A stretch of 64,000 bases of DNA from Pseudomonas protegens CHA0 (lineage in GTDB: Bacteria > Pseudomonadota > Gammaproteobacteria > Pseudomonadales > Pseudomonadaceae), in contig NC_021237.1 in NCBI RefSeq assembly GCF_000397205.1, positions 6,765,001-6,829,000 of the forward strand. The letters run 5' to 3'. Position numbers and translations under genes: made by a program. The notes under the pieces are model-generated. The model did no database searches and had not been told where the DNA came from. It saw nothing but the letters and a program-made list of their open reading frames with translations. Of the stretch, positions 24,281 through 33,865 are shown one piece after another. Positions within the stretch are counted from its first letter, which is position 1. Every line of letters starts with the position of its first letter.

Positions 24281-27145
24281 CTACCGGCTCTGGGCCTGCA
24301 ACAGCAGCGCGAGGCCTTCGGCGGCCACCGGGCGGCTGATCAGGTAGCCCTGCACCTCGTCGCAGTGTTCCGCCTTGAGGAAGGCCAGTTGCGCGGGGTC
24401 TTCCACCCCTTCGGCCACCACTTTCAACGACAGCCCATGAGCCATGGCGATGATCGCCCGGGTGATCGCCGCATCCTCACCGCCCTCGGCCAGGCCGCGA
24501 ATGAAGGCCTGGTCGATCTTCACGTAATCCACCGGGATCCGTTTCAGGTAACTCAGGGACGAATAGCCAGTGCCGAAGTCGTCGATGGCCAGCTTGACCC
24601 CCAGGCCCCGCAGTTGCTGGAAGGTCGCGATGATGTGCTCGACGCTGTCCAGCAGTTGGCTTTCGGTCAGTTCCAGTTCGAGAAAATGCGGCTCCAGGCC
24701 TGTTTCTTCCAGCACCTGGCGCACCAGGCTCACCAGCTTGCCCTGGCGCAACTGATACACCGACAGGTTGACCGACACGCGAATCGGCTCCAGGCCCTGG
24801 CGTTGCCATTCGCAGGCTTGGCGGCACGCCTGGCGCAACACGAACTCGCCAATGGGGCCGATCAATCCGGTCTCTTCCGCCAGGCCGATGAAATCTCCCG
24901 GGGGCACCCGGCCCATGACGGGGTGATCCCAGCGCACCAGGGCCTCGGCGGCATTCAGACGGCCGCTGGCCAGGCACAGCTTGGGTTGGTAGAAGACCGT
25001 CAACTGGCCCTCCTCAATGGCCTTGCGCAGCTGGTTTTCCAGCTGCAGGCGCTCCAGGGTGCTGGCTTGCAGGCTCTCGGTATAGAACTGGAAATTGTTG
25101 CCGCCCAGGTGCTTGGCATGAGCCATGGCCATGTTCGCCTGGCTGATCAGGGCTGCGATCTCCCGGGCGCTGTCGGGCAGCATACTGATGCCCATGGAAG
25201 CGCTGACTACCAGTTCATGGCCCTCGACGGTGATCGGCAGGCGCAGCTTGCTCAGCAGCCGGGTAGCGACCCGGGTCAGGCTCGACAGGCTGCCGTAAGC
25301 GTCGAACAGCACGGCGAATTCGTCCCCGGAAAGCCGGGCGATGGTGTCGGCTTCCGGCAAGGCATTGACCAGCCGCCGGGCCATCTTTTGCAGCAACTGG
25401 TCGGCCACTTCATGGCCAAGGCTGTCGTTGAGCAGCTTGAAACGGTCCAGGTTGATGTGCAGCAAGGCCAGGCTGCGGCCGCCCTGGCGCACCCGCTGAT
25501 GGGCCTCGCGCAGGCGCTCGCGGAACAGCGAACGGTTGGCCAGCCCCGTGAGTTCGTCGTAATGGGTGAGGTAGCGCATGCGCTCCTCGGATTCGCGCCG
25601 TGCCGAAAGATCGGCGAAGAAGCCCACGATATGCCGGACTTTTCCTCGTTTATCACGCACGACATTCAATTGCAGCCATTGTGGGTAGAGCTCGCCGTTC
25701 TTGCGTGTCTCCACCAACTCGCCCTGCCAGCTGCCGTACTGTTCCAGGGCCTGGTGGATCAACGGGTAGTGCCGGCGCGCATCGCGGCTGCACGACAGCT
25801 CCACTACATTGCGCCCGAGCATGTCTTCGATCTGGTAGCCGGTGACCTGGCTGAAGGCCTGATTGGCGGCGATCAAGGCGTAATCGGGGTCGAGGATGAC
25901 GATGCCTTCGCTGGCCGCCTCGAACACCGTGGCCGCCAGGTTGCGCTGGACCTCCAGCTCCTTGTCGGCACTGATGTCGCGACGGGTGCCGGCCATGCGC
26001 AGCACCCGGCCACTGGGGCTGCGCTCCACGGCCCGGCCACGGTCCTCGATCCACACCCAGTGGCCGGCGCCGTGGCGTACCCGGTACTCCACCTGGTAAT
26101 CGTCGCTGCGGCCCTTGAGGTGCTCCACCAGGGCGCGCTTGAGCAGGGGCAGGTCTTCCGGATGCAGGCGTGGCTTGAGATGGCTGAGCATGGCCGTGAC
26201 ATCTTCCGGCTCCAGGCCGAACAGCTCCTTGATCTGGGTGTGATGGACCTCGTCGGTCTGCAGGTTCCAGTCCCACAGCCCCAGCTCGCTGGCGTTCAGG
26301 GCCAGGGCTAGGCGCGCCTCGCTCTTGCTCAGGGCCTGGTTGGCGGCGTCCAGCTCCAGGCTGCGCTGGGCCACTCGCTGTTCCAGCCCGGTCTGGGCTT
26401 CGCGCAGTTGCTCCTCGGCACGGCGGCGCTGCTCCACTTCCCGGGCCAGCTCGCGGTTGAGCTGATCGCTGCGGCCCTGGGCATTCTGCAGGTGCTCGAT
26501 CAGGGCCTGGTTCTGAAAGCGCCGCAGCAGGCCGCGCTGCATCAGGCGGTTGACCTGCCAGGCCACCACACTCAGCGACACCAGCAGGATCAGCCCGAGC
26601 CAGCCCCAGCCACGCTGCTGGTCGTCGCCGCCCCAGAACAGGTAGGCGATGGCCGGCAACAGACATGGCAAGGTGAATGAAAGGAAGGCCTGCAGGCTCA
26701 CCGCGTAGGCTACGCTGGCGGAGAGGATGGCCGCACCGATGAGGCCGAAGACCCAGGCCTGCTGCAGGAAATTGTCGGTGGGCACCAGGGCGATGCCGGC
26801 GCAGGCCAGGGTCAGGCCACTGACCGCCGAGCCCAGGAGAAACATGCGTTGCCACACCGGCTGTGCCTGGCGGCTGGGAATCGCCGAATCGAAGGCCGCC
26901 ACCTGGATCACCCGCAAGGCCACCAGGGCCAGCAGCCAGACCATCCACACACTGAGCAACAGATAGCGCGCCGGGCTCCATAGCAGCCAGGTGCACACCA
27001 GGCCGTTGAGCAACATGAACAAGGTCGGCAGCAACGAGCCCTGGTACAGCAGGCGCGTACGCTCCACTGCCATCTCCACGGCGTAGTGCTGGCGGATGAC
27101 CCGGGGCTCCACAAAGGGCCCGGACAGGTCGGGGTTAAGTGTCAT
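24281..27145 (-). CDS. Membrane PAS-GGDEF-EAL cyclic-di-GMP signalling protein
   Basis: 954 residues. Five to six hydrophobic segments (about 45-230), a coiled coil (260-325), two PAS domains (about 330-450 and 455-575), a GGDEF domain and a C-terminal EAL domain. The GGDEF signature reads SGDEF (RLSGDEFAVLFD), a conservative change that some active cyclases tolerate. The EAL domain keeps EALVRW, NLS, ELTES, IDDFGTGYSSL, KIDQAFI and EGVED, so phosphodiesterase activity is plausible. The start at 27145 is preferred because the membrane region begins soon after; longer in-frame starts add low-complexity sequence and no start has a clear ribosome site. The next gene, uvrD, is divergent. Confidence 0.85.
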   Translation of the reverse strand: MTLNPDLSGPFVEPRVIRQHYAVEMAVERTRLLYQGSLLPTLFMLLNGLVCTWLLWSPARYLLLSVWMVWLLALVALRVIQVAAFDSAIPSRQAQPVWQRMFLLGSAVSGLTLACAGIALVPTDNFLQQAWVFGLIGAAILSASVAYAVSLQAFLSFTLPCLLPAIAYLFWGGDDQQRGWGWLGLILLVSLSVVAWQVNRLMQRGLLRRFQNQALIEHLQNAQGRSDQLNRELAREVEQRRRAEEQLREAQTGLEQRVAQRSLELDAANQALSKSEARLALALNASELGLWDWNLQTDEVHHTQIKELFGLEPEDVTAMLSHLKPRLHPEDLPLLKRALVEHLKGRSDDYQVEYRVRHGAGHWVWIEDRGRAVERSPSGRVLRMAGTRRDISADKELEVQRNLAATVFEAASEGIVILDPDYALIAANQAFSQVTGYQIEDMLGRNVVELSCSRDARRHYPLIHQALEQYGSWQGELVETRKNGELYPQWLQLNVVRDKRGKVRHIVGFFADLSARRESEERMRYLTHYDELTGLANRSLFRERLREAHQRVRQGGRSLALLHINLDRFKLLNDSLGHEVADQLLQKMARRLVNALPEADTIARLSGDEFAVLFDAYGSLSSLTRVATRLLSKLRLPITVEGHELVVSASMGISMLPDSAREIAALISQANMAMAHAKHLGGNNFQFYTESLQASTLERLQLENQLRKAIEEGQLTVFYQPKLCLASGRLNAAEALVRWDHPVMGRVPPGDFIGLAEETGLIGPIGEFVLRQACRQACEWQRQGLEPIRVSVNLSVYQLRQGKLVSLVRQVLEETGLEPHFLELELTESQLLDSVEHIIATFQQLRGLGVKLAIDDFGTGYSSLSYLKRIPVDYVKIDQAFIRGLAEGGEDAAITRAIIAMAHGLSLKVVAEGVEDPAQLAFLKAEHCDEVQGYLISRPVAAEGLALLLQAQSR

Positions 27146-27392
27146 AGGCAGTGTTCTTATAATGGTTGAGCCCGAAACGTCGCCGGAGCATACACAAGCA
27201 AAGCCCCGAGCCAAACTGCTCCAGGTCATAAAATCGATAAAACCGGATGGCCCGGCTTGCACCCTGAAAGCGTCCGGGCGAGAAGCGCCAATGGCTGGGG
27301 CCTGTGACCAACCGGTCGTCATCGGCGGCTGTTTTATCGGCTAATGCAAAGCCGGGTTTGCCCGGGGTGGCGCCGCCCCCTAGAATGCCCCG

Positions 27393-29576
27393 ATGCGCGA
27401 TGATCTCTCCCTCCTGTTGAACTCCCTCAACGACGCCCAACGCCAGGCCGTAGCCGCCTCCGTGGGTCGTCAGTTGGTCCTGGCCGGTGCTGGCTCCGGC
27501 AAAACCCGTGTGCTGGTGCACCGTATCGCCTGGTTGATCCAGGTCGAGAACGCCTCACCCCACTCGATCCTGTCGGTGACCTTCACCAACAAGGCCGCAG
27601 CCGAGATGCGCCACCGCATCGAACAACTGCTGGGCATCAACCCGGCAGGCATGTGGGTCGGCACCTTCCACGGCCTGGCCCACCGCCTGCTGCGGGCCCA
27701 CTGGCAGGAAGCGGGGCTGAGCCAGACCTTCCAGATCCTCGACAGCGACGACCAGCAACGCCTGGTCAAGCGGGTGATCCGCGAGCTGGGCCTGGACGAA
27801 CAGCGCTGGCCGGCCCGCCAGGCCCAGTGGTTCATCAACGGGCAGAAGGACGAAGGCCTGCGCCCGCAACATATCCAGGCCAGCGGCGACCTGTTCCTGG
27901 CCACCATGCGCGGCATCTATGAGGCCTACGAGGCCGCTTGCCAGCGTGCCGGGGTCATCGACTTCTCCGAACTGCTGCTGCGCGCCCTGGACCTGTGGCG
28001 CGACCACCCGGGTTTGCTGGCGCACTACCAGAAGCGTTTCCGCCACGTGTTGGTGGACGAGTTCCAGGACACCAACGCCGTGCAATACGCCTGGCTGCGG
28101 TTGCTGGCCCAGGGTGGCGACAGCCTGATGGTGGTGGGCGACGACGACCAGTCGATCTATGGCTGGCGCGGGGCGAAAATCGAGAACATCCACCAGTACT
28201 CCGCCGACTTCCCGGACACCGAAGTGATCCGCCTGGAGCAGAACTACCGCTCTACTGCCGGCATCCTCAAGGCTGCCAACGCCCTGATCGCCAACAACAC
28301 CGGGCGCCTGGGCAAGGAGCTGTGGACCGACGGCGGCGACGGTGAAGCCATCAACCTGTATGCCGCCTTCAACGAGCACGATGAAGCCCGCTATGTAGTG
28401 GAAACCATCGAGAGCGCGCTGAAGACCGGCCTGGCCCGCAGCGACATCGCCATTCTCTACCGCTCCAACGCCCAGTCCCGGGTGCTGGAAGAAGCCTTGC
28501 TGCGCGAACGCATTCCGTACCGCATCTATGGCGGCCAGCGCTTCTTCGAGCGGGCGGAAATCAAGAACGCCATGGCTTACCTGCGCCTCCTGGAAGGCCG
28601 TGGCAACGACGCAGCCCTGGAACGGGTGATCAACGTGCCAGCCCGGGGCATCGGCGAGAAGACCGTCGAAGCCATCCGCGAGCATGCGCGCCACAGCGAT
28701 GTATCGATGTGGGAAGCCATGCGCCAGCTGGTGGCCAATAAAGGCCTGACCGGGCGCGCTGCAGGTGCGCTGGGGGCCTTTATCGAACTGATCGAAAACC
28801 TCGCCGCCAAGACCCTGGAAATGCCCCTGCACCTGATGACCCAGACCGTCATCGAGCAGTCGGGGCTGATTGCCTACCACGAAGCGGAAAAAGGCGAAAA
28901 AGGCCAGGCCCGGGTGGAAAACCTCGAGGAACTGGTGAGCGCCGCGCGCAACTTCGAGAACACCGAAGAGGACGAAGACCTGACGCCCCTGGCGGCATTC
29001 CTCGGCCACGCTTCCCTGGAAGCCGGCGATACCCAGGCCGACGAGCATGAAGACAGCGTGCAACTGATGACCCTGCACAGCGCCAAGGGTCTGGAGTTCC
29101 CCTACGTGTTCCTGGTGGGCATGGAAGAAGGCCTGTTCCCCCACAAGATGAGCCTGGAAGAACCCGGCCGCCTTGAGGAAGAACGCCGGCTGGCGTATGT
29201 GGGCATTACCCGGGCCATGCAGAACCTGGTAATGACCTACGCGGAAACCCGACGCCTGTACGGCAGCGAAACCTACAACAAGGTGTCGCGTTTCGTGCGC
29301 GAGGTGCCCAAGGGGCTGATTCAGGAAGTGCGGCTGTCCAACAGCGTCAGCCGGCCTTTCGGCGGCGGCCAGTCACAAAGTACCAGCAGCCTGTTCGGCG
29401 GCAGCGAAATCCCGGACACCGGCCTGAGCCTCGGCCAGGCGGTACGGCACTCGGTGTTCGGCGACGGGGTGATCCTCAATTTCGAGGGCGCCGGCGCCCA
29501 GGCCCGGGTCCAGGTCAACTTCAGCGAAGGCAGCAAGTGGCTGATGCTCGGCTATGCCAAGCTGGAAGCCATCTAA
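27393..29576 (+). CDS. uvrD: DNA helicase II (UvrD)
   Basis: 727 residues of superfamily 1A helicase: motif I LAGAGSGKTRVL (near 31-42), motif Ia SVTFTNKAAAEMRHR, motif II VDEFQDTN (near 220), motif III GDDDQSIYGWRGA, motif IV RLEQNYRS, motif V LMTLHSAKGLEF (near 560) and motif VI YVGITRAM. The C-terminal Tudor-like tail (VILNFEGAGAQARVQVNF) is standard for UvrD. It unwinds DNA 3' to 5' in mismatch and nucleotide excision repair. It appears to be a single gene followed by a REPIN. Confidence 0.95.
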   Translation: MRDDLSLLLNSLNDAQRQAVAASVGRQLVLAGAGSGKTRVLVHRIAWLIQVENASPHSILSVTFTNKAAAEMRHRIEQLLGINPAGMWVGTFHGLAHRLLRAHWQEAGLSQTFQILDSDDQQRLVKRVIRELGLDEQRWPARQAQWFINGQKDEGLRPQHIQASGDLFLATMRGIYEAYEAACQRAGVIDFSELLLRALDLWRDHPGLLAHYQKRFRHVLVDEFQDTNAVQYAWLRLLAQGGDSLMVVGDDDQSIYGWRGAKIENIHQYSADFPDTEVIRLEQNYRSTAGILKAANALIANNTGRLGKELWTDGGDGEAINLYAAFNEHDEARYVVETIESALKTGLARSDIAILYRSNAQSRVLEEALLRERIPYRIYGGQRFFERAEIKNAMAYLRLLEGRGNDAALERVINVPARGIGEKTVEAIREHARHSDVSMWEAMRQLVANKGLTGRAAGALGAFIELIENLAAKTLEMPLHLMTQTVIEQSGLIAYHEAEKGEKGQARVENLEELVSAARNFENTEEDEDLTPLAAFLGHASLEAGDTQADEHEDSVQLMTLHSAKGLEFPYVFLVGMEEGLFPHKMSLEEPGRLEEERRLAYVGITRAMQNLVMTYAETRRLYGSETYNKVSRFVREVPKGLIQEVRLSNSVSRPFGGGQSQSTSSLFGGSEIPDTGLSLGQAVRHSVFGDGVILNFEGAGAQARVQVNFSEGSKWLMLGYAKLEAI

Positions 29577-29595
29577 CCCCACCCGCTTGGCTTGT

Positions 29596-29675
29596 GTAGG
29601 AGCTGGCTTGCCAGCGAATCTCACTGGCGAAGACCGGCTCAAGGGCCTCTTCGCCGGCAAGCCGGCTCCTACAGG
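29596..29675. repeat. REPIN: inverted REP pair
   Basis: TGTAGGAGCTGGCTTGCCAGCGAA (29595-29618) and the inverted TTCGCCGGCAAGCCGGCTCCTACA (29650-29673) flank about 31 bp. The two arms belong to different palindrome variants (CTGGC versus CCGGC). Confidence 0.82.
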
Positions 29676-29700
29676 TCGGTGCAGAAAAGGCAGCGTGAAC

Positions 29701-30141
29701 ATGGGCACAGGCTTTTTTTCCTCGTGGACATTCTGGGCCCTGTTGTCGGCAATTTTCGCTGCCTTGACGGCGATCTTCGCCAAAGTGGGGATAGAAAACG
29801 TCAATTCAGACTTCGCCACCCTGCTGCGCACCGTGGTGGTACTGGTCAGCCTGGCCTTGATTTTGTATGCAACGGGCCAATATCAGTCCCTGGGATCGAT
29901 TTCTCCCAAAAGCTACCTGTTCCTGCTGCTGTCCGGGCTGGCCACGGGCGCATCCTGGCTGTGCTATTTCCGCGCCTTGAAACTCGGCCCCGCTTCATTG
30001 GTGGCACCGGTGGACAAGCTCAGCGTGGTGTTCGTCGCAATCATCGGCGTGTGCCTGCTGGGAGAGAAGCTCGACCTGCGGCAGTGGAGCGGAATCGGCT
30101 TGATCACCGCAGGTGTGGGGCTACTGGCACTACGCCGCTAA
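29701..30141 (+). CDS. Half-size EamA/DMT-family membrane protein
   Basis: 146 residues with about five transmembrane helices and a single EamA domain: WALLSAIFAALTAIFAKVGI at the start and LVAPVDKLSVVFVAIIGVCLLGEKL near the end, the usual EamA closing motif. Most drug/metabolite transporters have two such domains; this length fits the one-domain class, which must act as a dimer. The start ATG at 29701 gives the conserved first helix directly; the upstream extension lies in the REPIN. Substrate unknown. Confidence 0.8.
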   Translation: MGTGFFSSWTFWALLSAIFAALTAIFAKVGIENVNSDFATLLRTVVVLVSLALILYATGQYQSLGSISPKSYLFLLLSGLATGASWLCYFRALKLGPASLVAPVDKLSVVFVAIIGVCLLGEKLDLRQWSGIGLITAGVGLLALRR

Positions 30142-30321
30142 CGGCTTTCGGGTTGAACCAGAGCCAGGTCTGCGGGGACCAAAAACCTATCGGCGAGCAT
30201 GACGCCTGGCGAAGCTGAACCGAGGCTGTCAGGCAAAAGCCCGAAACATTATGCCGCTCGCCACTGACACTTCACCTGTGCAATATGGCGCGCGTGCCAT
30301 CCACAAATGGGAACCCCCTTT

Positions 30322-31197
30322 ATGAAACGTTTTCTTAGCATCGCCATGGCGCTGTGCATCGGCCTGACGATGAGCCTCGACGCCAACGCCAAGCGCTTTG
30401 GTGGCGGCAAAAGCGTCGGCGCTGCCCCGACCCACCAAACCCGCCAGGCGGCGCCAACCGCTCCGGGCGCTCCCGCCGCTGCAGCCACCGCGGGCGCAGC
30501 CGGTGCCGCGGGCGCTGCTGCCAAGGCCGGCGGTGCTTCGCGCTGGCTCGGCCCTCTGGCCGGCATCGCTGCCGGTGGCCTGCTGGCCTCCATGTTCATG
30601 GGCGGCGGCTTCCAGGGCATGCAGATCTTCGACATCCTGATCATGGCGGTCATCGCCTTTGTGATCTTCCGCTTCATCGCCGCTCGTCGCCGCAAGCAGC
30701 AGGAGCAATACGCTCCAGCCGGCCACGCGCCGATGCAGCGCGAAGCCTTCGAGCCCCAGCAGCCTGCCGGCGGTTCGATCTTCGGTGGTTCGCCAGCGCC
30801 TGCCGCGCGTCCGGTAATCAACGCACCGGCCTGGTTCAATGAAGAGCGCTTCATTGAAGCGGCGCGCAGCCACTTCCAGTCCCTGCAGCAACACTGGGAC
30901 GCCAACGAAATGGACAAGATCGCCGAGTTCGTGACCCCACAGATGCTGCAGTTCCTGAAACAGGAACGTGCCGATCTGGGCGACGGCTTCCAGTCGACCT
31001 ACATCGACAACCTGCAAGTGCAGCTCGAAGGTGTGGATGACCGTGCCGACAAGACCATCGCCACCCTGACCTTCAGCGGTGTGTCGAAGACCTCGCGCTT
31101 CGACCAGGGCGAAGTGTTCAGCGAAAGCTGGAACATGGAACGCGCCCAGGGCGACAACCAGCCATGGCTGGTAGCAGGTATCCGCCAGAACGGCTGA
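30322..31197 (+). CDS. Tim44-domain secreted/membrane protein
   Basis: 291 residues: signal peptide (MKRFLSIAMALCIGL, cleavage near NAKA), a low-complexity Ala/Pro/Gly/Thr linker (about 35-75), a transmembrane segment (IFDILIMAVIAFVIFRFIAAR, near 105-125), and a C-terminal Tim44-like domain (about 165-290; FNEERFIEAARSHFQSLQ). Bacterial Tim44-domain proteins are found in many Proteobacteria; their role is unknown. The start at 30322 avoids the 5-residue extension from 30307 and leaves a normal signal peptide. A strong terminator follows. Confidence 0.83.
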   Translation: MKRFLSIAMALCIGLTMSLDANAKRFGGGKSVGAAPTHQTRQAAPTAPGAPAAAATAGAAGAAGAAAKAGGASRWLGPLAGIAAGGLLASMFMGGGFQGMQIFDILIMAVIAFVIFRFIAARRRKQQEQYAPAGHAPMQREAFEPQQPAGGSIFGGSPAPAARPVINAPAWFNEERFIEAARSHFQSLQQHWDANEMDKIAEFVTPQMLQFLKQERADLGDGFQSTYIDNLQVQLEGVDDRADKTIATLTFSGVSKTSRFDQGEVFSESWNMERAQGDNQPWLVAGIRQNG

Positions 31198-31222
31198 TTC
31201 ATTCTGCTGTCACAGCTGTAAG

Positions 31223-31252
31223 GCAAAACCCCGACTCAGGTCGGGGTTTTGC
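31223..31252. terminator. Rho-independent terminator after Tim44-domain gene
   Basis: Arms GCAAAACCCCGA and TCGGGGTTTTGC around CTCAGG. The embedded AAAA and TTTT tracts make it functional on both strands. Confidence 0.88.
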
Positions 31253-31333
31253 ATTTCACGATTGCACTTATAGCGAGCTACTGTATAAACCGCCGTCAAA
31301 CAACCGCGCCATAGAGCTAAGAGGACCCAGGCC

Positions 31334-31741
31334 GTGGAAGAAGTCATCGAACAACTCCGGGAAGCCAACGAACCGGTACCCGTCCCCCTGGAACTGCCGG
31401 ACGAAGACCAACTGGTGGAAATTGAAGAACAGCTGTTCATCAATATCCCGTTCGTCTTCAAGGAGTTCCTGTTGACGGTCAGCGACGTGGTTTACGGCAG
31501 CCTGGAACCTGTGACCGTCACCGATCCGCAATCCCATACCTACCTGCCGGAAGTGGCTGCGACCGCCTGGGACATGGGCGTGCCGCGCGAGCTGATCCCG
31601 ATCTGCCAGGACGGCGACGATTACTACTGCGTCGAGGAAGACGGCACCGTGGTGCTGTGGTCCGGCGAGGAAGAGCTGATCACCGAAGAATCCTGGGAAT
31701 CGGTGTGGCACTGGGCGCGGGACGTCTGGCTGGAAAGCTGA
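31334..31741 (+). CDS. SMI1/KNR4 (SUKH) domain protein
   Basis: 135 residues, very acidic. The SUKH-like core includes LVEIEEQLFINIPFVFKEFLLTVSDVVYGSLEPV (near 27-60), a helix-strand pattern with the conserved Gly, and a C-terminal SWESVWHWARDVWL. GTG at 31334 follows GAGGA by 8 bases. SUKH proteins are often immunity proteins of contact-dependent toxins, but no toxin gene is adjacent here; housekeeping roles are also known. It stands alone between a terminator and a convergent hairpin. Confidence 0.78.
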   Translation: MEEVIEQLREANEPVPVPLELPDEDQLVEIEEQLFINIPFVFKEFLLTVSDVVYGSLEPVTVTDPQSHTYLPEVAATAWDMGVPRELIPICQDGDDYYCVEEDGTVVLWSGEEELITEESWESVWHWARDVWLES

Positions 31742-31780
31742 GACGCCGCCGCGGCCGCGTGCACCGCGGCGACTGAAACA

Positions 31781-31805
31781 GCTCGCCGGCACCCTGCCGG
31801 CGAGC
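31781..31805. terminator. Hairpin between convergent genes
   Basis: Perfect 10-bp arms GCTCGCCGGC and GCCGGCGAGC around ACCCT, between the ends of the SUKH and antiporter genes. No T-tract, so bidirectional termination is probable but not certain. Confidence 0.5.
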
Positions 31806-31812
31806 GGCAAGG

Positions 31813-33576
31813 TCAATGCCCACTGTTGTCCTTGCTGTGGTCGAAGGTTTCGATCAGCGCCACCTGCATCCGCGTATGCACACGGATGAACCAGCGCCAC
31901 AGGACTGCGGCCACCGCCGCCGCCACTACGGCGATCAACACCAGCAGTTCCAGGGTCGGCAGGATGCTCGACGAGAGCGCCGCCAGCAGCAGGAAAATCA
32001 CCAGCAGCGACAGGATCGGGATCACCTCGGCGATCACCCGACGCACTCGCTGGGTATGGCGCCCGGCCATTTCCGGCTTGACCCCCATCTCCGCCAGCAA
32101 CATCGACAGTGCCTTGAGCTTGCGATAGGCAGCAATCAGGAACGGCAGCGAAAGCAGCAGCGCCCCGCCCCAGATCAAGGCTTTCTGCCAGCTCGGCTCA
32201 CTGACCCAATCTTCCAGGTAGGTGCCAATGCGCTTGGCGAAATAGCCACCGGAAAAGAAGATCGCCACCACCAGCGCCAGGTTCACCCCCACTTGCAGCA
32301 GGATCTTGCGGATCATCGTCGCCAGCAGCGCACCCTCGCCCTGGGGCTGGATGCTGCGCAACCACTCGCCATACATGCCCAGTACCCGGCTCAGGCGCTT
32401 GGGCAGAACCCCTGCCAGCTTCAGCGATAGCGGGTCCGCGGCACGGATCAGGTAGGGCGTGAGCAAGGTGGTGATGGCGGACACCGCCACCGCTACCGGG
32501 TAGAGGAAGTCGCTGGTGACCTGCAGGGTCATGCCCAGTGCGGCGATGATGAAGGAAAATTCGCCAATCTGTGACAGGCCCATGCCTACCCGCAGTGAGG
32601 TGCGTCCATCATTGCCGGCGATAAAGGCCCCCATGCCGCAGGACAGCATCTTGCCCAGCACCACCGCCACCGTGATCACGGCAATCGGCCAGGCGTATTG
32701 CAGGAGGATCTGCGGGTCGATCATCAGGCCGATGGCGACGAAGAAGATTGCGCTGAACAGGTCGCGAACCGGCTCGATCAACCGCTCGATCTTCAGCAAC
32801 TGGCGAGACTCGGCCATGATCGCACCGATCAGGAAGGCCCCCAGGACCATGCTGTACTCCAGTTTGACCACCAGCAGGCAGAAGCCGAAACACAGCCCCA
32901 GCACGGTGATCAGCAGCATCTCGTTGCTGTCGAACCTGGCCACGTAGGCCAGCAGGCGCGGCACCAGCAGGATGCCGATCACCAGCGCCACGATCATGAA
33001 CAGCGAAAGCTTGCCGACGGTGGAGAACACCTCGCCGGAACTCACCGTACCGCTGACCGCGATGCTCGACAGCAAGGCGATGATGCCGATGCCGAGGATG
33101 TCCTCGACGATCAGTACGCCGAAGATCAGCTGGGCGAAGCGCTCGTTCTTCATCTTCAGGTCATTGAGCGCCTTGACGATGATGGTGGTGGAGGAAATGG
33201 CCAGGATCGCCCCGAGGAACAGCGAATCCATGGTGCTCCAGCCGAACCAGCGGCCGATCTCGTAGCCGATCCAGATCATCAGGACGATTTCCAGGAACGC
33301 CGCGATAAAGGCCGTGGCCCCGACCTTGAACAGCTTGCGCAGGCTGAATTCCAGCCCCAGGCAGAACATCAGGAAAATCACCCCCAGCTCGGCCAGGGTC
33401 TTGATGGTCTGTTCGTCGTGGATCAGCCCGAAAGGCGGAGTGTGAGGGCCGATGATGAAGCCGGCGACTATGTAGCCCAGCACGACAGGCTGCTTGAGGC
33501 GATGGAAGAGGATGGTCACCACGCCTGCGACCAGCATGATCACGGCCAGGTCCTGAATGAAGCTGATGGCATGCAT
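31813..33576 (-). CDS. CPA2-family cation:proton antiporter (KefB-like)
   Basis: 587 residues. The first about 390 form the Na+/H+ exchanger-type membrane domain with the GPHTPPFGL segment, the conserved LGVIFLMFCLGLEFSLRKL motif and the AISSTTIIVKAL helix. Two to four further hydrophobic segments follow (about 440-565). There is no C-terminal TrkA-N nucleotide-binding domain, unlike E. coli KefB/KefC. The start at 33576 follows AAGGAG; the long upstream extension has no features. It probably exchanges K+ or Na+ for H+ at the inner membrane. Confidence 0.85.
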   Translation of the reverse strand: MHAISFIQDLAVIMLVAGVVTILFHRLKQPVVLGYIVAGFIIGPHTPPFGLIHDEQTIKTLAELGVIFLMFCLGLEFSLRKLFKVGATAFIAAFLEIVLMIWIGYEIGRWFGWSTMDSLFLGAILAISSTTIIVKALNDLKMKNERFAQLIFGVLIVEDILGIGIIALLSSIAVSGTVSSGEVFSTVGKLSLFMIVALVIGILLVPRLLAYVARFDSNEMLLITVLGLCFGFCLLVVKLEYSMVLGAFLIGAIMAESRQLLKIERLIEPVRDLFSAIFFVAIGLMIDPQILLQYAWPIAVITVAVVLGKMLSCGMGAFIAGNDGRTSLRVGMGLSQIGEFSFIIAALGMTLQVTSDFLYPVAVAVSAITTLLTPYLIRAADPLSLKLAGVLPKRLSRVLGMYGEWLRSIQPQGEGALLATMIRKILLQVGVNLALVVAIFFSGGYFAKRIGTYLEDWVSEPSWQKALIWGGALLLSLPFLIAAYRKLKALSMLLAEMGVKPEMAGRHTQRVRRVIAEVIPILSLLVIFLLLAALSSSILPTLELLVLIAVVAAAVAAVLWRWFIRVHTRMQVALIETFDHSKDNSGH

Positions 33577-33699
33577 GGCCGGGGCTCTCCTTGGAATGCT
33601 GGGCGGGGGTGATCGCCTAAAAAGAATGTTCTGATCAGTAGAAGGAAATATCCAAAATAGAAGCGGAAAATGCCCTGGAACGGGTGTTTTGCAGGTTAA

Positions 33700-33727
33700 C
33701 ACCGCGACTTCCGGCAGGAAGGCGGTG
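33700..33727. other. Stable hairpin in divergent intergenic region
   Basis: CACCGC and GCGGTG enclose CTTCC-GGCA-GGAAG with a two-base GA bulge on one side. It lies in the 289-bp gap between the antiporter and thioesterase genes, which otherwise shows nothing recognisable. It could be part of a leader transcript or a small RNA. Confidence 0.4.
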
Positions 33728-33865
33728 CAATATTAGGAAACAGATCCACCAGGGCGTGACGACGTGGCCCGGCCCGGCGTCCCGTTATCGATGGTTTGAA
33801 AACCCTTTGGAGCCAGCACCCGCAGAGGTGCTCCAGCAACCCCTGCCCAGAACCGTGAGCGTGCT

